Assembly: GCA_032718865.1 (NCBI GenBank)
Contig: JALUTQ010000003.1
Span: 650,001 to 714,000, forward strand
DNA length: 64,000 nt
Direction of reading: 5' to 3'
Source of the DNA: Tilletia caries
Taxonomy: Eukaryota; Basidiomycota; Exobasidiomycetes; Tilletiales; Tilletiaceae
How positions within the stretch are numbered: position 1 is the stretch's first letter; each line of letters opens with the position of its first letter. The translations under genes and the position numbers were made by a program. Shown piece by piece: positions 10,579 through 23,000 of this stretch. The notes under the pieces were generated by a model. That model was not told the origin of the DNA, did no database searches, and worked only from the letters and a program-made list of their open reading frames with translations.

Positions 10579-13399
10579 ATGACTTCACTCCTGGGAGGCG
10601 CGAAGGCTGCGCAGGCTACAGTCGGTGCCATCGACACCTCCGCCTCCGCCTCAGGTTCCGGCACAGGCGCCGGCGCAGGGTTCGAAACCACCACGATCCG
10701 CCCTCAGGAGCGCATTCCCGGCTTTGACGACGACGACGACCCAGCCAAACACTCCATTCATACCGCGGCACAGCACGGAGACCTCGAGACGATCCGGCAC
10801 CTTTTGGACTCCCAGCTCGCCTCGCCTGCTGAGCGTGATGAGGACGGAATCACCCCGCTTCATTGGGCGGCCATCAACAATCATGTGGGAATATGCGCCT
10901 TCCTGCTCGATCGAGACGCGCCTATAGATGCACTCGGCGGAGATCTGGTCGCCTCTCCGCTGCAGTGGGCAGCCCGCTCGGGGCATCTCAACGTCATGCA
11001 TCTTCTCCTGGCGCGCGGGGCTGACCCGCTCATCAAAGACGCCCAGGGCTTCAACTCGCTTCATCTGACCACGCACTCGTCTGCCATCATGCCCTTACTA
11101 TACCTTCTCCAACATCCTGCGTTCCAGGGTGTAGCTGCAGAATATGGCTCGCTGGAGTCTCACACGTCCGATACTGCCGCCATCGACGTGCCCGATGCTC
11201 AGGGTCACACCGCCCTGATGTGGGCAGCGTATCAGGGCGACGGCATCTCCATCGACATTCTCCTCAAGCTTGGCGCTCAGATCAACAGACACGATCATGC
11301 AGGACTTACTCCGCTCCACTGGGGCGTCGTCAAGGGAAATCGGCTCTGTATTCGCAAGCTCGCTCAGGCGGGCGCCGATTTCTGGGCAAAGGAGCGCGAC
11401 GGTAAAACGGCACGCGACATGGCCGTGGAGCTGAAGAGCATCGTCGCCTATCGGGCTGCGCTGGCCGATGCAGGGTTTGAAGCAGACGGGAGGAGGAAAC
11501 GGACGGCGTGCATGGCGTTGGCGCCAAACAATCTGCGCGTCTCGGAACGACTAACGCGGTTAGGAGTCCTTCTTCTCCCGCTTATCACCCTCAGTCTCGT
11601 CTTCAGCACGCAGACTTTACTCCCTTGGTTCACCGGTCTTCCCATGGCCGCTGCAGAACTGTTTGCGATGCACCATGTCATCACTCGTGTATTGCTCAAC
11701 GACAAGCAGGACGGCTCCCTCAAACGCAGTCCTTACTTCCTAGGCATTGTCGGAGGAAGCGTGGTACTGGTCGGCTGGGAATGGGCGAGAAAGTTGGTCA
11801 ATCGTGAGTCAGCACTTATCACTGGCCTTGAGCGATGCAACAGTTTGATTAAAAACGCGCGCTCGTCTAGACACCCCGGCGCATGCAACCGCGAACTTCA
11901 TCTTTGCTTTTGCCATCGCGCTTTGTGCATACAATCTCTTCCGTGCGGCGACGATGGAGCCTGGCTATGCTCCCTGTCCAGCCACTGACATCGAACGTCG
12001 CGAGAGCATCGAAGGCCTCTTCCAGCAGGGTCGACTTAACGGCTTGAACTGGTGCATTCCTTGCATGACTCGGCGGCCGATCCGGAGCAAGCACTGCCAC
12101 ATTTGCAATCGATGCGTTGCGAGACATGACCATCATTGTCCATGGGTCTCCAACTGCAGTGAGTCCGCAGCCGTGCTACGTTGATCCAGGTCGAGTGATA
12201 CGTCTGCTCATCCTGCTCGCAAATGTGCACAGTCGGAGTGAACAATCACCGCCAGTTCATGATTTTCCTTATCTCTTTGATCGTTGGTATTTGCTCGTTC
12301 ATCTGGCTGGCCTATAATTGTGAGTGCTGGCCAGAACGCTGTGGGCTCGTATGTGGTGCGGGCTGACGACTGGTTCAATTGCTTTCCGCAGACTACGCGC
12401 TTAATGCCCCCGCATATGTTCCCGACCTGACTTCGTCCTGCATCCTGCCGAGCTCAGTCTGCGCCGCGACAACGTACGACACCTACCTGTTCACCCTGGC
12501 GTGCTGGTCCGGCCTCCAGCTCACCTGGACGATCATCCTTCTCATCGCCCAAAGCTGGCAGATCATGCGCCAGCTGACGACGCTCGAAGTGAGCAACTTG
12601 GGCCGGTATGGTTACATGGGTGGGAAGAGCGGTGCGAGTGCGAATGCACAGACGGGAATGGTCGAGCGGGCCACTGCGGCTGTCCAGGCCAGTCAGGAGG
12701 CGAGCAAAGCTGCCCAGGCGCTGAGGCAACAACAGCAGGCTGCCGCCGCTGCTTCAGGGACTGAGGATGAAATTGGGGCATCGGCCGAAGGAGGGGGCTC
12801 GATTGGAGGGAGAGATGGAGGACTCCTGCCGCTGCATTCGCCAGCTACGCAGCCGGTGCCACCGACTCAGCAGGGCCTAAATCAACATCGACATGCGCCT
12901 GGCTTCTTGGCTCATCTCGGTGGGGCGGGGAACTGGGTGCTGAGCATTGTTGGGCTAGACCTGTATACGCGCGGGAAAGCGGGCGAGGGGTTGAAGCGGG
13001 CGGCCAATGCCGGCAACCCTTTCGACCGGGGCTTTATTACGAATTGCGAAGGTGAGCACCTACCGCTCCGAACAAGAGGGCGTTGTTGTCAGGGTTATGC
13101 TGACGAACATTCGCGATTGGACTTTGATAGATTTCTGGACACGCGGCAAGAAGCTCGGCGTGCGGTACGAGGAGCTTTACGATGTGCCACCCATGGGCTT
13201 CGGAAATCAGCCTGTCCAGCACGACAATAACGACGACGGCGATGATGACGATGCAGGGGTGGATTCAAGGGGAGGGTCCCGTCGGCGATGGTCGATGTGG
13301 GGCGCGGTTCGGAATGCGGGTCGAGGAAGGGGTGGTGGGGACGAGTCGAGCAGGCCTGGGCAAAGCGAGTATTCGCTGGTGCCTGGTGCCGTCGTCTGA
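10579..13399 (+). CDS. AKR1: Ankyrin-repeat DHHC palmitoyltransferase Akr1
   Basis: Five exons: 10579-11803, 11871-12158, 12233-12319, 12392-13051 and 13131-13399, giving about 842 residues. The first ATG inside the open frame is used (MTSLLGG). Residues about 55-290 form ankyrin repeats ([43 protein letters not shown]). Hydrophobic segments follow, then the zinc-binding cysteine-rich domain with C-x2-C, H-C-x2-C and the catalytic [12 protein letters not shown]. Further transmembrane spans and the PaCCT-like NCxDFW region precede an acidic, Gly/Arg-rich tail. Akr1 is a Golgi/endosomal protein S-acyltransferase. The introns are 67-79 nt. The Copia insertion begins about 160 bp past the stop codon. 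Confidence 0.92.
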
Positions 13400-13557
13400 A
13401 GGAAAGGCAGTCAGCAGATCGTCACCTTGTACGAGTTACCCAGTCATCATCATCAGATGCAATGGACATTTACCTATGTATCTATCATGCTCTTGACCCA
13501 GCCGCGGAGAGAGACAGGGGACCAACCGTTTGCGTATCGACTCACTTGCTTGTGCTT

Positions 13558-13562
13558 GTGGG
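13558..13562. repeat. Copia target-site duplication, left
   Basis: GTGGG directly before the LTR, repeated at 19940-19944. Confidence 0.9.
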
Positions 13563-13792
13563 TGTCACTATTCGAGGGCAGCTGTGACTGCCGCACGACT
13601 ACTCACCGAGAGTGGTAGAGTTGCTGTGTGTGCACGCGAGAGGGAGAGGGTGCACTCGGACAAAATGGAAGTAGATGGTTGTTGATTGCAAGAAAGAAAT
13701 GGAAGGAGAGAAGAGACTTTTCACAGAGCACAGAAGGAGTAACCAACGAGACTGGACAGACGGGTGAAGCCGCCAGACCCCAAACTATGACA
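13563..13792 (-). repeat. Copia 3' LTR
   Basis: 230 bp with TGTCA/TGACA ends. It differs from the other LTR at a single position (GAAAGAAATGG against GAAAAAAATGG). Confidence 0.93.
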
Positions 13793-13801
13793 CTCCCACC
13801 C
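13793..13801 (-). promoter_or_regulatory. Polypurine tract
   Basis: GGGTGGGAG on the minus strand, abutting the 3' LTR, the expected plus-strand priming site. Its outer edge overlaps the MITE target duplication. Confidence 0.7.
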
Positions 13802-13806
13802 TTCGG

Positions 13807-14581
13807 TAAGGAAGAGCACGGAGTGCCCCGGAATTTCCGTACTCCGGGGAGGACCTCCGCAGCAATTCCGGGGCCTCTCAGGGCATTCCGCATTCCGGTT
13901 AAATTACTCTTCTTTCGGGCGCAGAGCTCCGTATTCCGGGGAAAGATTCAGATTCATACATCTGGAATTCCGGCTTCCGTCAAAATTTTTGGTTTTTGAT
14001 CAATTTTTCGATTCCGCATTCCGCAGCTCCCGGAATGCGGAATTTCGCCGGATTCCTGGACTCTCCTCCGCAGTCACAAGATCATATGAAAACGAGTCGA
14101 CCGTTTTTCTAAATCGGCTTTGTACTCGTCCATAGTCTACATTGAAGCTTTGCATTGGCCATTTGATGCCTCACTCGCATCAATTTGCTTTTTCTTCAAG
14201 CCTCATGTGTCCTGTTGAGACCACAAGACTGGGTCTCCTCATATGTGAAACTCGCCGTAGAGTCTCATTTATAGATGAAACCCCGAATGAGACCCCACAT
14301 CACGTGATCCCCGGAATCTCCCGGAATCCGGCGGAATTTCGGGAGAATGAGCTTGTCTGGCCACAGATTCCGCATTCCGCAAGAAAAGTCACGGCCAAAG
14401 CAAAATCCATTCCGCATTCCGGTTGAGCGGTATCAGGAAATTCCGGCTTCCTGCTTAAAAGGACTGAATTGACAAAAATGGAAAATTAGCATTCCGGGTT
14501 CCGGGTACCGCCGGAACTCTGCCCGGAGTGCCCCGGAATTCCTGCAAACCCATTCCGGGGTCTACTCCGTGCTCTTCCTTA
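13807..14581. mobile_element. hAT-type MITE nested in Copia
   Basis: 775 bp bounded by perfect inverted repeats beginning TAAGGAAGAGCACGGAGT and flanked by an 8-bp duplication CCCTTCGG (13799-13806 and 14582-14589). The interior is full of short ATTCCG/CGGAAT subterminal repeats and has no transposase. An 8-bp duplication with short inverted repeats and subterminal motifs is the hAT pattern. It inserted after the Copia, so an active hAT transposase was recently present. Confidence 0.88.
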
Positions 14582-14613
14582 CCCTTCGGCCGTCGTCGTG
14601 ATCGTTGTGACTG

Positions 14614-17600
14614 TTATCGTAGGCCGATGGCTGAGCGATGTTGTTGGAAGGTTGCTGGGATGAGGGCCTTCGTGAACATATCCGCTGGATTCACCTTGGT
14701 GTTGATGTAGGTGACATGCACAAGGCCTCGTTCTTGGTGCTCGCGAGTAGCCAAGTACTTGCGCTCCATGTGCCTGGTCAAGCCGTTGCTGACAGGGTTG
14801 GAAAGAATGTGGATGACGGGTTGATTGTCGCAATAAACGACAGTAGGGGAACCCGCGTTGATTTGGCGGAGGCCGAGGTCTTCGAAGAAGTGTCGAAGGG
14901 CGAGAACCTCCCGAGCAGTTTGCCAGACGGCGATGAGCTCTGCCTGTGCAGTAGAATCTGCGACGAGGGTTTGTAATTTCGAGCCCCAAGCGACTGTGGC
15001 ACCGTGTACAAACACACACCACCCGGAAGTCGACTTGGCAGAGAAATCGCCACCAAAGTCGGCATCGGAGTAGGCGACGATGTCCTCGTCTGAATTAGCG
15101 GTGTTGTGGAGCTTGAATTCGACTGTGCCCGCCAAGTATTGCATCGTGCGCTTGATGCACCCGAAGTGTTGGGGACCAGGGTTCGAGGCGTGCCTGGCTA
15201 ACGTAGAGACCGCATACGAAAGGTCGGACCGCGACGCCTGGGCGAGCCACATGAGGCAACCGAGCATGGCTTGGAAGCGGCGACGATCTTCATCCGAAGC
15301 ACTGCCGTCGTATGGTTGAAGCCTCTGCTTGGGGTCAAGGGGACTGGGCGCTGCCTTGATGTCCTTGTAGTTGAATCGTTCGAGCATCGATCGGATATAG
15401 GCTGACTGAGAGATGAAAAAGGACCGAGAATCTTCGCTGCGCTCGATCTTCATCCCCAGGAAGTGCCCAATTTGCCCCTGATCCTTCATCTTGAACCGTT
15501 TGCCCAGTGCAGTCTTGACTGCATCGATCTCCTCGGTGTTGCTTCCGAGGACGAGAACGTCGTCCACGTAGACTGCGACGATGATGGCGGAAGTGCCTTG
15601 CCCAAAAATGAAGATAGCTGGGTCTGCTGCTGACTGTTCGAAGCCGAGCTCGATAAGCGCCGCGCGGAGGGTAAAGTACCACTCCCTGCCGGACTGTTTG
15701 AGTCCGTACAGTGAACAAATGAGCCGACAGCAGAGATGCTCTTGACCAGGCAGCTCGAAGCCGGGAGGCTGTCGCATGTAGACGGGCGTCTCCAGTTTCC
15801 CGTAGAGGTAGGCAGTGACCACATCCAGCTGGTGGATTTGCCATCCGAAGTAGGCGGCCAAGGCGAGCAGGGTGCGAATGGTGACGAAGCGGGTGACCGA
15901 CGAATAGGTTTCGTTGTAGTCGACCCCAAATATTTGGCTAAACCCCTGAGCGACCAAACGAGCTTTGTACCTCGAGACGGCGCCTTCGGAGTCCAACTTC
16001 AATTTAAACACCCACTGACTGCCCACTAGTTCCCTATCATCTGGAACTTTCTCCAATACCCAAGTACCCATCTCCGAATGTGACTCCATCTCCTCGCGCA
16101 TGGCTTGAAGCCACTGCGCCCAATCCGATCGGCGCATGGCGTCTTTGAGTGTCTTAGGCTCAAGTTCGATGCCGTCAGCCGAGAGCTGGACGTGGAAGGC
16201 AGATGCGAAGGAGTCGGACATTGATAGCACAGCGCGAGACGTTTCACGCTGCTGCCGTCTTTGCTCCATCCTGCTCGTATGCTGGCGCGTCTGGTACTGC
16301 CTTGTGGGAGGAGGACGAGGCCGTGCGCCTGGCGCTGCTGCTGGCGCCTGAGCTCCCACCGACGCGGAAGGGACGGAGGCAGAGGAACGTGGCGCCCCTG
16401 ACGGAGCGGCTGGGGCAGCAGCTGGAGCCGGGCCCGGAGCCGGTGCTGATACCGGTGGCAGTGGTGGCAGTGGTGGAGGTGCTGCTGGTGGAGGTGCTGC
16501 TGCTGCTGCTGGCAGTTCCACGTCGACCGAAGCAGACGGAGCAGGGTCCGGTTGCCTGGGGCCGATGACAACTAGGCGGGGCCGGAGGCCAGGAGGCCGT
16601 GGAGCCGAGCTGACGACGACCTCTGGGGGAAGTGGTGGCTCAGACTCGGCGACTACGAGGGAGGAGAAATCGTAACCTTTGTCTTCGTGGAAATCGACAT
16701 TGCGGGTGACCACCAGTTCCTTGGTGTCCGGAAAGTGAATTCGATATCCCTTTTTGAAGCGTATCGTAACCAATGAACACACCTGGCCGAGAGCGCACAG
16801 CAAGGCTGTGTTCTCGAGCCTTGGTGGACAGCATCGGGAACGCCAAGCAGCCGAAGACCCGGAGATCGGCGAGGTTGGGCTTGGTTCCGTGCCAGAGCTC
16901 GAAGGGGGTCTTGCCGTCGTTGGCAGTACTGGGGCACCGATTGCGAACGTAGGCAGCCGTCGCTGCTGCTTCGGCCCAGTATTCCAACGGCAGGTGCCGT
17001 CCATGGAGGAGTGGCCGCATCACCGACTTGACTATCCCTACATATCGTTCCGCCACACCGTTCTGTTGAGACGTGTATGCGCATGATCGCTCATGGCGCG
17101 CTCCTGCGAGTGCAGCTCGGAGAGCAGCGTTGTTGAATTCGCCGCCGCCGTCCGTGCGAAGGCAAGCAACAGGACCCTTGTAGGGCACTACCTGGTCGCG
17201 CCACTCGATGAAGCGGAGGACGAAGTCGGATTTCTGAACGAGGGGGAGGACCCACAGCATGCGGGTGTAGTCGTCCACGAGAATTGCCAGATACTCCGCA
17301 CCGCCCAACGACTTGCAGATCACGCGCCCGGTGAGGTCGGCGTGGACGAGCTCGAGGGGTCGTGTCGACTTGGTGGTGGAGGCGGAGAACGGCAACCTCT
17401 TGATGTTCGTGAGAGAACAAATTTCGCACTGGAACGCCCCGGTGGCGCTCCTCTTGATCAGCGACGCGGGAAGTCCGACGCTGTTCTGGGCTAGGATAGG
17501 CAACGACGAATTGCCCAGATGGCCGAGTCGTGGGTGCCACAATACCCAAAGCCGAAACACTTGGTCAGAAGGAGTTGGAGTAGCTAGCTCCGATGCTCCA

Positions 17601-18031
17601 GATGACGCACTGCGCTCATCGTCATGAAGGACGAAGGCGGAAACGTATGCGCTCTCCACGGATCCCACAACGGGGAGGAGATACGCTTGGGACTGCCACG
17701 ACCAGGTCGCTGAGATGGTGAAGTCTCGCTGGAAGGGGTCCGTGATCAAAGTTTCGAGTTGTTCGGTAAACTCGACTCGTAAGTAGTCTTGGTTCAGTTT
17801 GACGACCGAAACCAAGTTGCAATCCAGCTCGGGGACATGCAAAACGTCGTGAAGGATGAGTTCGTTCCAAGTAGGATTGGTCGTAATGAGGGTGATGGAG
17901 CCACGCCCGCGAGCGCGCAGCCTCTTGCCATCGGCCGTTTTGACTGTGGTAGAGTCCGGCTGAATGTCCGAGAACAGTTCTCCGTTGGGCGTCATATGAG
18001 ATGAGGCACCCGAATCGAGGATCCACTTCAA
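14614..18031 (-). pseudogene. Copia pol: protease, integrase, RT, RNase H
   Basis: Protease motif WILDSGASSHM opens the segment. A GAG-pre-integrase region (LWHPRLGHLG, then C-x2-C) and integrase core with VDDYTR, CLRTDGGGEFNN and SQQNGVAERY follow. A frame break at the A5 run 16751-16755 precedes the RT. The RT shows SQWVFKLKLDSEG, the catalytic VYVDDVLVLG and FLGMKIERS. The RNase H region has YSDADFGGD, STSGWCVF and CDNQPVIHILSNPV, ending with the usual Copia tail NPADMFTKAL. Everything beyond the frame break is intact to the TAA at 14614. Enzymatic domains are therefore all present but not in one frame. Confidence 0.9.
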
Positions 18032-19513
18032 CGGAACACCTATATCTGGGCCTTGCCGAGGCAGCGATGCCGAAGACAGGGCCGCGAGTTCCTAATAAGG
18101 ACGGCCCGAAACAATGTCTGCAGGTGCCTCGCTGAGTCGCTGTACCAGGCTGAGCGACGGGGTCGTATTCACCGGATATTCGCTGATGCGGTTTGCGAGA
18201 CTCGGCGGGGGCATGGTGTACCCGCCTTAATGAGGCTGAGCAGGGACAGGCGCTGCGTATGCAGGGTAGACGTAGGGGCCGGGGTGGTCGTAACCACCGA
18301 AATGAGAAGCATGCAGGGCAGTGGCGTGCATCATGCCGGGGTGTACCATCATCGCGCGCGCTCCGACAGCGTAAGGAGCAGGGACAAGCTGAGGCTGTGG
18401 GTAACCTGCATTGAGCTGATGCAGTGGCTGATTGGTCCATCCCTGTGAGGCAGCGTAGCTTTGAGGGTGCGGGGGGGATGGCCATCACGCCTCTTCCTGC
18501 AGTCGGAGCCCATATGGCCGACAATGTTGCACCAATTGCACTTCGAGCCCGTTTTTAGCCTTGTTGCGACGCGCATTGTTGGGCCTGTTTGCTCCGGTCT
18601 GTTGCTGCTGTGAGGGCTGTTTCTGCGACGATGATTGAGGCATGGAGGAACCGTGCTGGATGCGCAATGCTTGAGCGCCGTCCGAGCTTTCAGGCTCACT
18701 CTGCCTGTGCACACCCAACAGCGCCTCTTCGGCAGCGAACCGCTTTACAACCTCGTCGAAGGTAAATTCGTGCTTGTTCGACCAGGTCTGTTGGATGGCC
18801 GCCCTGGTGTCGTTCATCAAGGGAGATTGCGTGTAGCACTTCAGCACGGCGCCAATCTTGCGGTGCTCTTGAACTGCACCTCCTCCGGCGTTGAAGATGC
18901 GGGAGAAGATGCCTTGGAGATTGCGACCGACCTCTACAGCTGTCCGATTGCCGAGCTTGAACGACGAGAGTTCGGCTTCGGCTTCCTGAAGTGAGGCGAT
19001 ATCTTGAGAGGCGAACTTGTCGACGAGCTTGTTCCATATGACCTGTCCGTCTGCAGGAATAAGGAAGTCCTCGCTTGGAGGGTTGACGTCCTCGGCTATG
19101 CGGTCCGTCAAGGTCTGGTTGATCGCATTGGCAACGTCAGCGAGATCGAAACCGCGGATGGCGTTCGCTTCTTCGAAGTCGACCGGCTTGTCGTCTTCCG
19201 GTGCGAGTATGTGGCGGTAGGCCTCAACTGTGGTGGATGGGTGGTTGAGCATGAGATGCCAGAGTCGACCACCGGCAACGGGCTGGAGGATGGTGGCCAG
19301 ACGCATGCGCCAAACTTCCCAGTTGTTCTTGCCTTCGAGCAAGGTGACATGGGCCTTGGACACCCGAATCTCTTGCTGCTTCATCGTGCGATGAGCGATG
19401 GTGAACATCCTCAGAGCGCTTTCGTAGGCAGAGACTCCGCGGATCTGGACCTGGGGGGTTTTGCCGGCAGAAGAGCCGTCGGAGGGAACGGGGTTGAAGG
19501 ACGAGTCTGCCAT
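18032..19513 (-). pseudogene. Copia gag with CCHC zinc knuckle
   Basis: Starts MADSSFNPVPSDGSS at 19513. It contains the UBN2/Gag-like region (LLEGKNNWEVWRMRL, then VIWNKLVDKFASQ) and a zinc knuckle CNWCNIVGHMGSDC. The knuckle is in a different frame from the rest; the shift falls on the A5 run at 18552-18556. A second shift falls on the C7 run (plus-strand G7 18471-18477). In-frame stops TAA (18227) and TAG (18092) interrupt the Pro/Tyr-rich linker leading to protease. Confidence 0.85.
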
Positions 19514-19689
19514 GATGATGGATTGATCTTGATATGTCGTAAGTGTCGTGATTAACGTAAGTGTGTGGGCGGATGATCAGTCCGAAGTTCGTAATGGCGC
19601 CGAGGAAGAGGAAAGACGGAAGGGAGAGACGAAGTAAAAGAGTGTGTAAGCCAAGTGTCCGAAATCTCACCCCCCTCTCGGGCGACAGC

Positions 19690-19709
19690 AGAGTAATGGG
19701 CTCATAACC
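19690..19709 (-). promoter_or_regulatory. Primer-binding site matching the initiator tRNA-Met anticodon arm
   Basis: Directly after the 5' LTR the minus strand reads GGTTATGAGCCCATTA. Its complement contains GGGCTCATAACC, the anticodon stem-loop of initiator tRNA-Met, not a tRNA 3' end. Drosophila copia is known to use such an internal half-tRNA primer. Confidence 0.75.
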
Positions 19710-19939
19710 TGTCACTATTCGAGGGCAGCTGTGACTGCCGCACGACTACTCACCGAGAGTGGTAGAGTTGCTGTGTGTGCACGCGAGAGGGAGAGGGTGC
19801 ACTCGGACAAAATGGAAGTAGATGGTTGTTGATTGCAAGAAAAAAATGGAAGGAGAGAAGAGACTTTTCACAGAGCACAGAAGGAGTAACCAACGAGACT
19901 GGACAGACGGGTGAAGCCGCCAGACCCCAAACTATGACA
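19710..19939 (-). repeat. Copia 5' LTR
   Basis: 230 bp, same ends and orientation as the 3' LTR, 229/230 identical. Confidence 0.93.
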
Positions 19940-19944
19940 GTGGG
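19940..19944. repeat. Copia target-site duplication, right
   Basis: GTGGG, identical to 13558-13562. Confidence 0.9.
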
Positions 19945-20061
19945 TAGCCGGTAGCCGTGCCTGTCATTTCACACTCCAGTTTGCATCCCACACGTTCAAA
20001 CCTCGAACCACGACGGCGGCCACCTTCACCCGATAGCGAAACAGGCACATATGAAGGCAGC

Positions 20062-23000
20062 ATGACTCGCGCCAGCAGCAGTCGCCGCCGGGACTCGAGC
20101 ACCAGCGCAGCGACGATCACGCCCACAACAACAACTCCGGGCTCCAGCGCGCTCACCATTCCCGCCTCACCCTCCGCGAGCTCACGCTTGAATGCCGCAG
20201 GAGCTGGTGCAGGGACGCGCTCGAGCAGGGACAGCATCTACTCCCTCTCGCTTTCCTCGCGCCGGCATCTGACGCCCCTTGCGAACCCGGCACCCTCAAC
20301 TTCTACCACCTCCCTCAGCCCGTCCCACGCAAGGTCGAGCGGGACCGTGACCAGCACGGCAACGAGCCGACTTCGCAATGTCGCTAGCAACGCTTCGAAC
20401 CGACTTGGTCTTCCAAGACTGGCGACGGATTCTGGCTTTTCTGTCTCAACATCACCGCCAAAGGCCACTGCCGTATCGCCGCCACCAGCACCGCCAGCAT
20501 CTGGGCCAAGCGGTGGAACGTCAGTACCGGCGTCTTCCGCAGCGGACGGCACGAAGCGGGCTGGCACTGATTCCGAGCCAACAGCACCTGCGCCTCCTTC
20601 CGTGCAGCCTCTTCCAGACACGCAAGCGCAGGACCGGGTAGCGACCGCAGAAGCAGGAGCAGCGGCGATGAAGCGTAAAATACCTCCTGGTGCGACACTT
20701 TCGGCGGCGGAAGCAGGCAACTCGCGGAGGAGGACATGGTTCGGCTTCGGATCTCCCATGACTGCTGAGCCCACCTCTATCAACCCTATTGGAGAGACTC
20801 CGTCGACACCTCCGCCCATGGACGCGGATGAAGCTGCATTCCGTCTCGCACTCGTTGCTGGCGCCCCTACTCAACCGGCGGCGGCTGAAGGCGCTGCCGC
20901 GCAGCCCGCCGAGGGGCCAAAGGCTGCCTTAAGTCCAGAAACGACCGGCGCGACGGCAAAGATTCAGGCAGAGCCGCAGACGGAGGAGGTAGCAGACGGG
21001 CAGAGCACGGCCGCGTCATCGATTACCGAGCAAGTGCCGACCAATCCCAGAACGACTAATTCAAGAGGCTGGTTTACCTGGCGAGCACAAGCCCAAGCGC
21101 CTCCCCCTCCTCCTGGATCCCCACTTTTGCCAGCCGAGGCGAGTCAGACAATTACTCCAAAGGCAGTTCAGCAGCTTGCCCCAGCTCCCGCACAAGCGCC
21201 ACCTCAGCCTCCCACACTCACAGCACCTGCGCCCAGCAAGTCGAGTCAGCCAGCTTATGCTTCTCCGTTGAGACGGATGTGGAATCGCTCCGAGCAAGCG
21301 GCTGATGCGCCGACAGAGCCTGAGACGCAAAGTGCTCCCACAGCGTCCCCCGTCAAAGCCGCCATGGAGCAGCAAGCACCTCCTGCACCAGCTACCGAGC
21401 AACATGCACCAGATGGTTCCGGTGATCGAAGTGGACAGCCCAACGCTGCTGGCTCGTCGACGTGGCGGTTCTCCCTATGGGCAGGGCGCGCTCCAGTCGA
21501 TCCCCAGATGAACCAGGGCCCGGCTGAGGATGTCAAGCCGAATGTGGTGTCGTCGGCTGGTAATTCCGACATACCCTCGATAGTGTTGAACAAGGAGGTG
21601 ACCAATCATGCAGAACATGAGTCACAGGCCGGCGCTAGCGATCCCAGTACACTCGGGCAGGCCAGCTACGCATCATACATCACGAACTGGATTCCAGGCT
21701 GGAGTTCAGAAATTCCACAAGCTTCGTCTTCCTCGACGCTATCGCAGGACGCGACGGACGGGCCGGGCGGCGCCTCCTTCGTGCCCCGAACACCGGCAGA
21801 GCAAGTCAAAGCCGACGCGCTGGCCCGATCTGAGCGCCCCCGCGTGTTAGACACTGTCAGCGGGAGTATCCAGAAGCTGGCAAGTCCGACCGAGGCCATT
21901 CTGAACAGCCAAACACGCAAGAGCTGGGTGTCCTATTTCACTACGCGGAACCCCCACGCCATTCGAAGAATCCAGGGTACCCCCGCCTCGGACGGTGGGC
22001 CAGAAGTGATGGATCTGGACGAGGACGAACCTGCGGAGAGCTCGACCGCACCTTCTCTTGCGGAGAGTGCCCCTGCTGTTATGAAGGGAGGTATGGGCAA
22101 GGGTGCTGCTGCGGCCAAGGCGATTGTGCAAAAGGCATCAGCCGTCACATCGGCTGCGTCATCCGTCGTCCTGAAAGGCGGAGCGAAGAGCGGGAGCAAG
22201 AGTGCTAGTGGATCGGCTCCAACTTCGCCCGTCATCGGGCCCACAAGCAAAGGCGGCTCTCCGACAAAGGATGGATCGACTGTGGCGAGCACTCCGGGTA
22301 GAAGAGGGAGTAGCGACCCTAAGGGTAAAGGATCAGCAGCAACGACAGTCAGAACGCAAGAGTCGACTGTCTCCTTGTCTAACAAGGCGACTGCAACCGC
22401 GCAGGAACTTACAGTACCTACGCCCGACAACAAAGCAGCAACAAATTCAAAGCTGTCAAAGAAGGGCTCCGTGGTTGTTCTGAAAGCGCCAAACCTTGTG
22501 CTACCCAGCTTTGAAGACACCTTTGCCACGGCGCCGCGAATCTGGCCTCCCAAGGTCGGAATGCTGGAGCGAACAATACAGGCATTCAATACATACCTGT
22601 TCAACAAGCCTCCGGACTTCCAACGGCTCGGAGCCCCTACAGCAACCTCGGCCTCGGCCAGTCAAGGGACGGGCAAGGCCCGGAGACGCAGCTCCACCTT
22701 GTTCACCGAAGAGACTGCACAGCGCTTGCCACGTAGTTGGGAAGTGATGGGCGACAAGACACGTGCCTCGCAGCGTGGCGTTGGCTCCGTTCGCAAGGTA
22801 GTCGTTCTGGGCATTCGAGGTTGGTTCGCCCAATTTGCGATCTTGAAGAACGTGATGGGCGAGCCGACGGGGACGTCCTTCAAGTTTGCGACGATGATGA
22901 CGGAGGCCATTCGGAAGCACTTCAAGGAGGCCGGCTGGGAGCTCAATCCGGAGGCAATTACTGTCATTGCGCTGGAAGGGGATGGTCGAGTTGCGGATCG

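Larger units (their letters stand above)
13563..19939 (-). mobile_element. Full-length Copia-type LTR retrotransposon
   Basis: A 6377-bp element with two 230-bp LTRs, a GTGGG target duplication, gag-protease-integrase-RT-RNase H order on the minus strand, a primer-binding site next to the 5' LTR and a purine tract next to the 3' LTR. Protease-integrase before RT places it in Ty1/copia. LTR identity of 229/230 indicates a recent insertion, yet the ORFs carry two in-frame stops (18092 and 18227) and frame breaks at homopolymers (A5 at 18552, A5 at 16751, C7 at 18471). A 775-bp MITE sits just inside the 3' LTR. Confidence 0.93.

Noticed and set aside
11867..12136. Minus-strand ORF across AKR1 exon 2
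   Set aside because: Lies opposite the DHHC domain and has no independent support.
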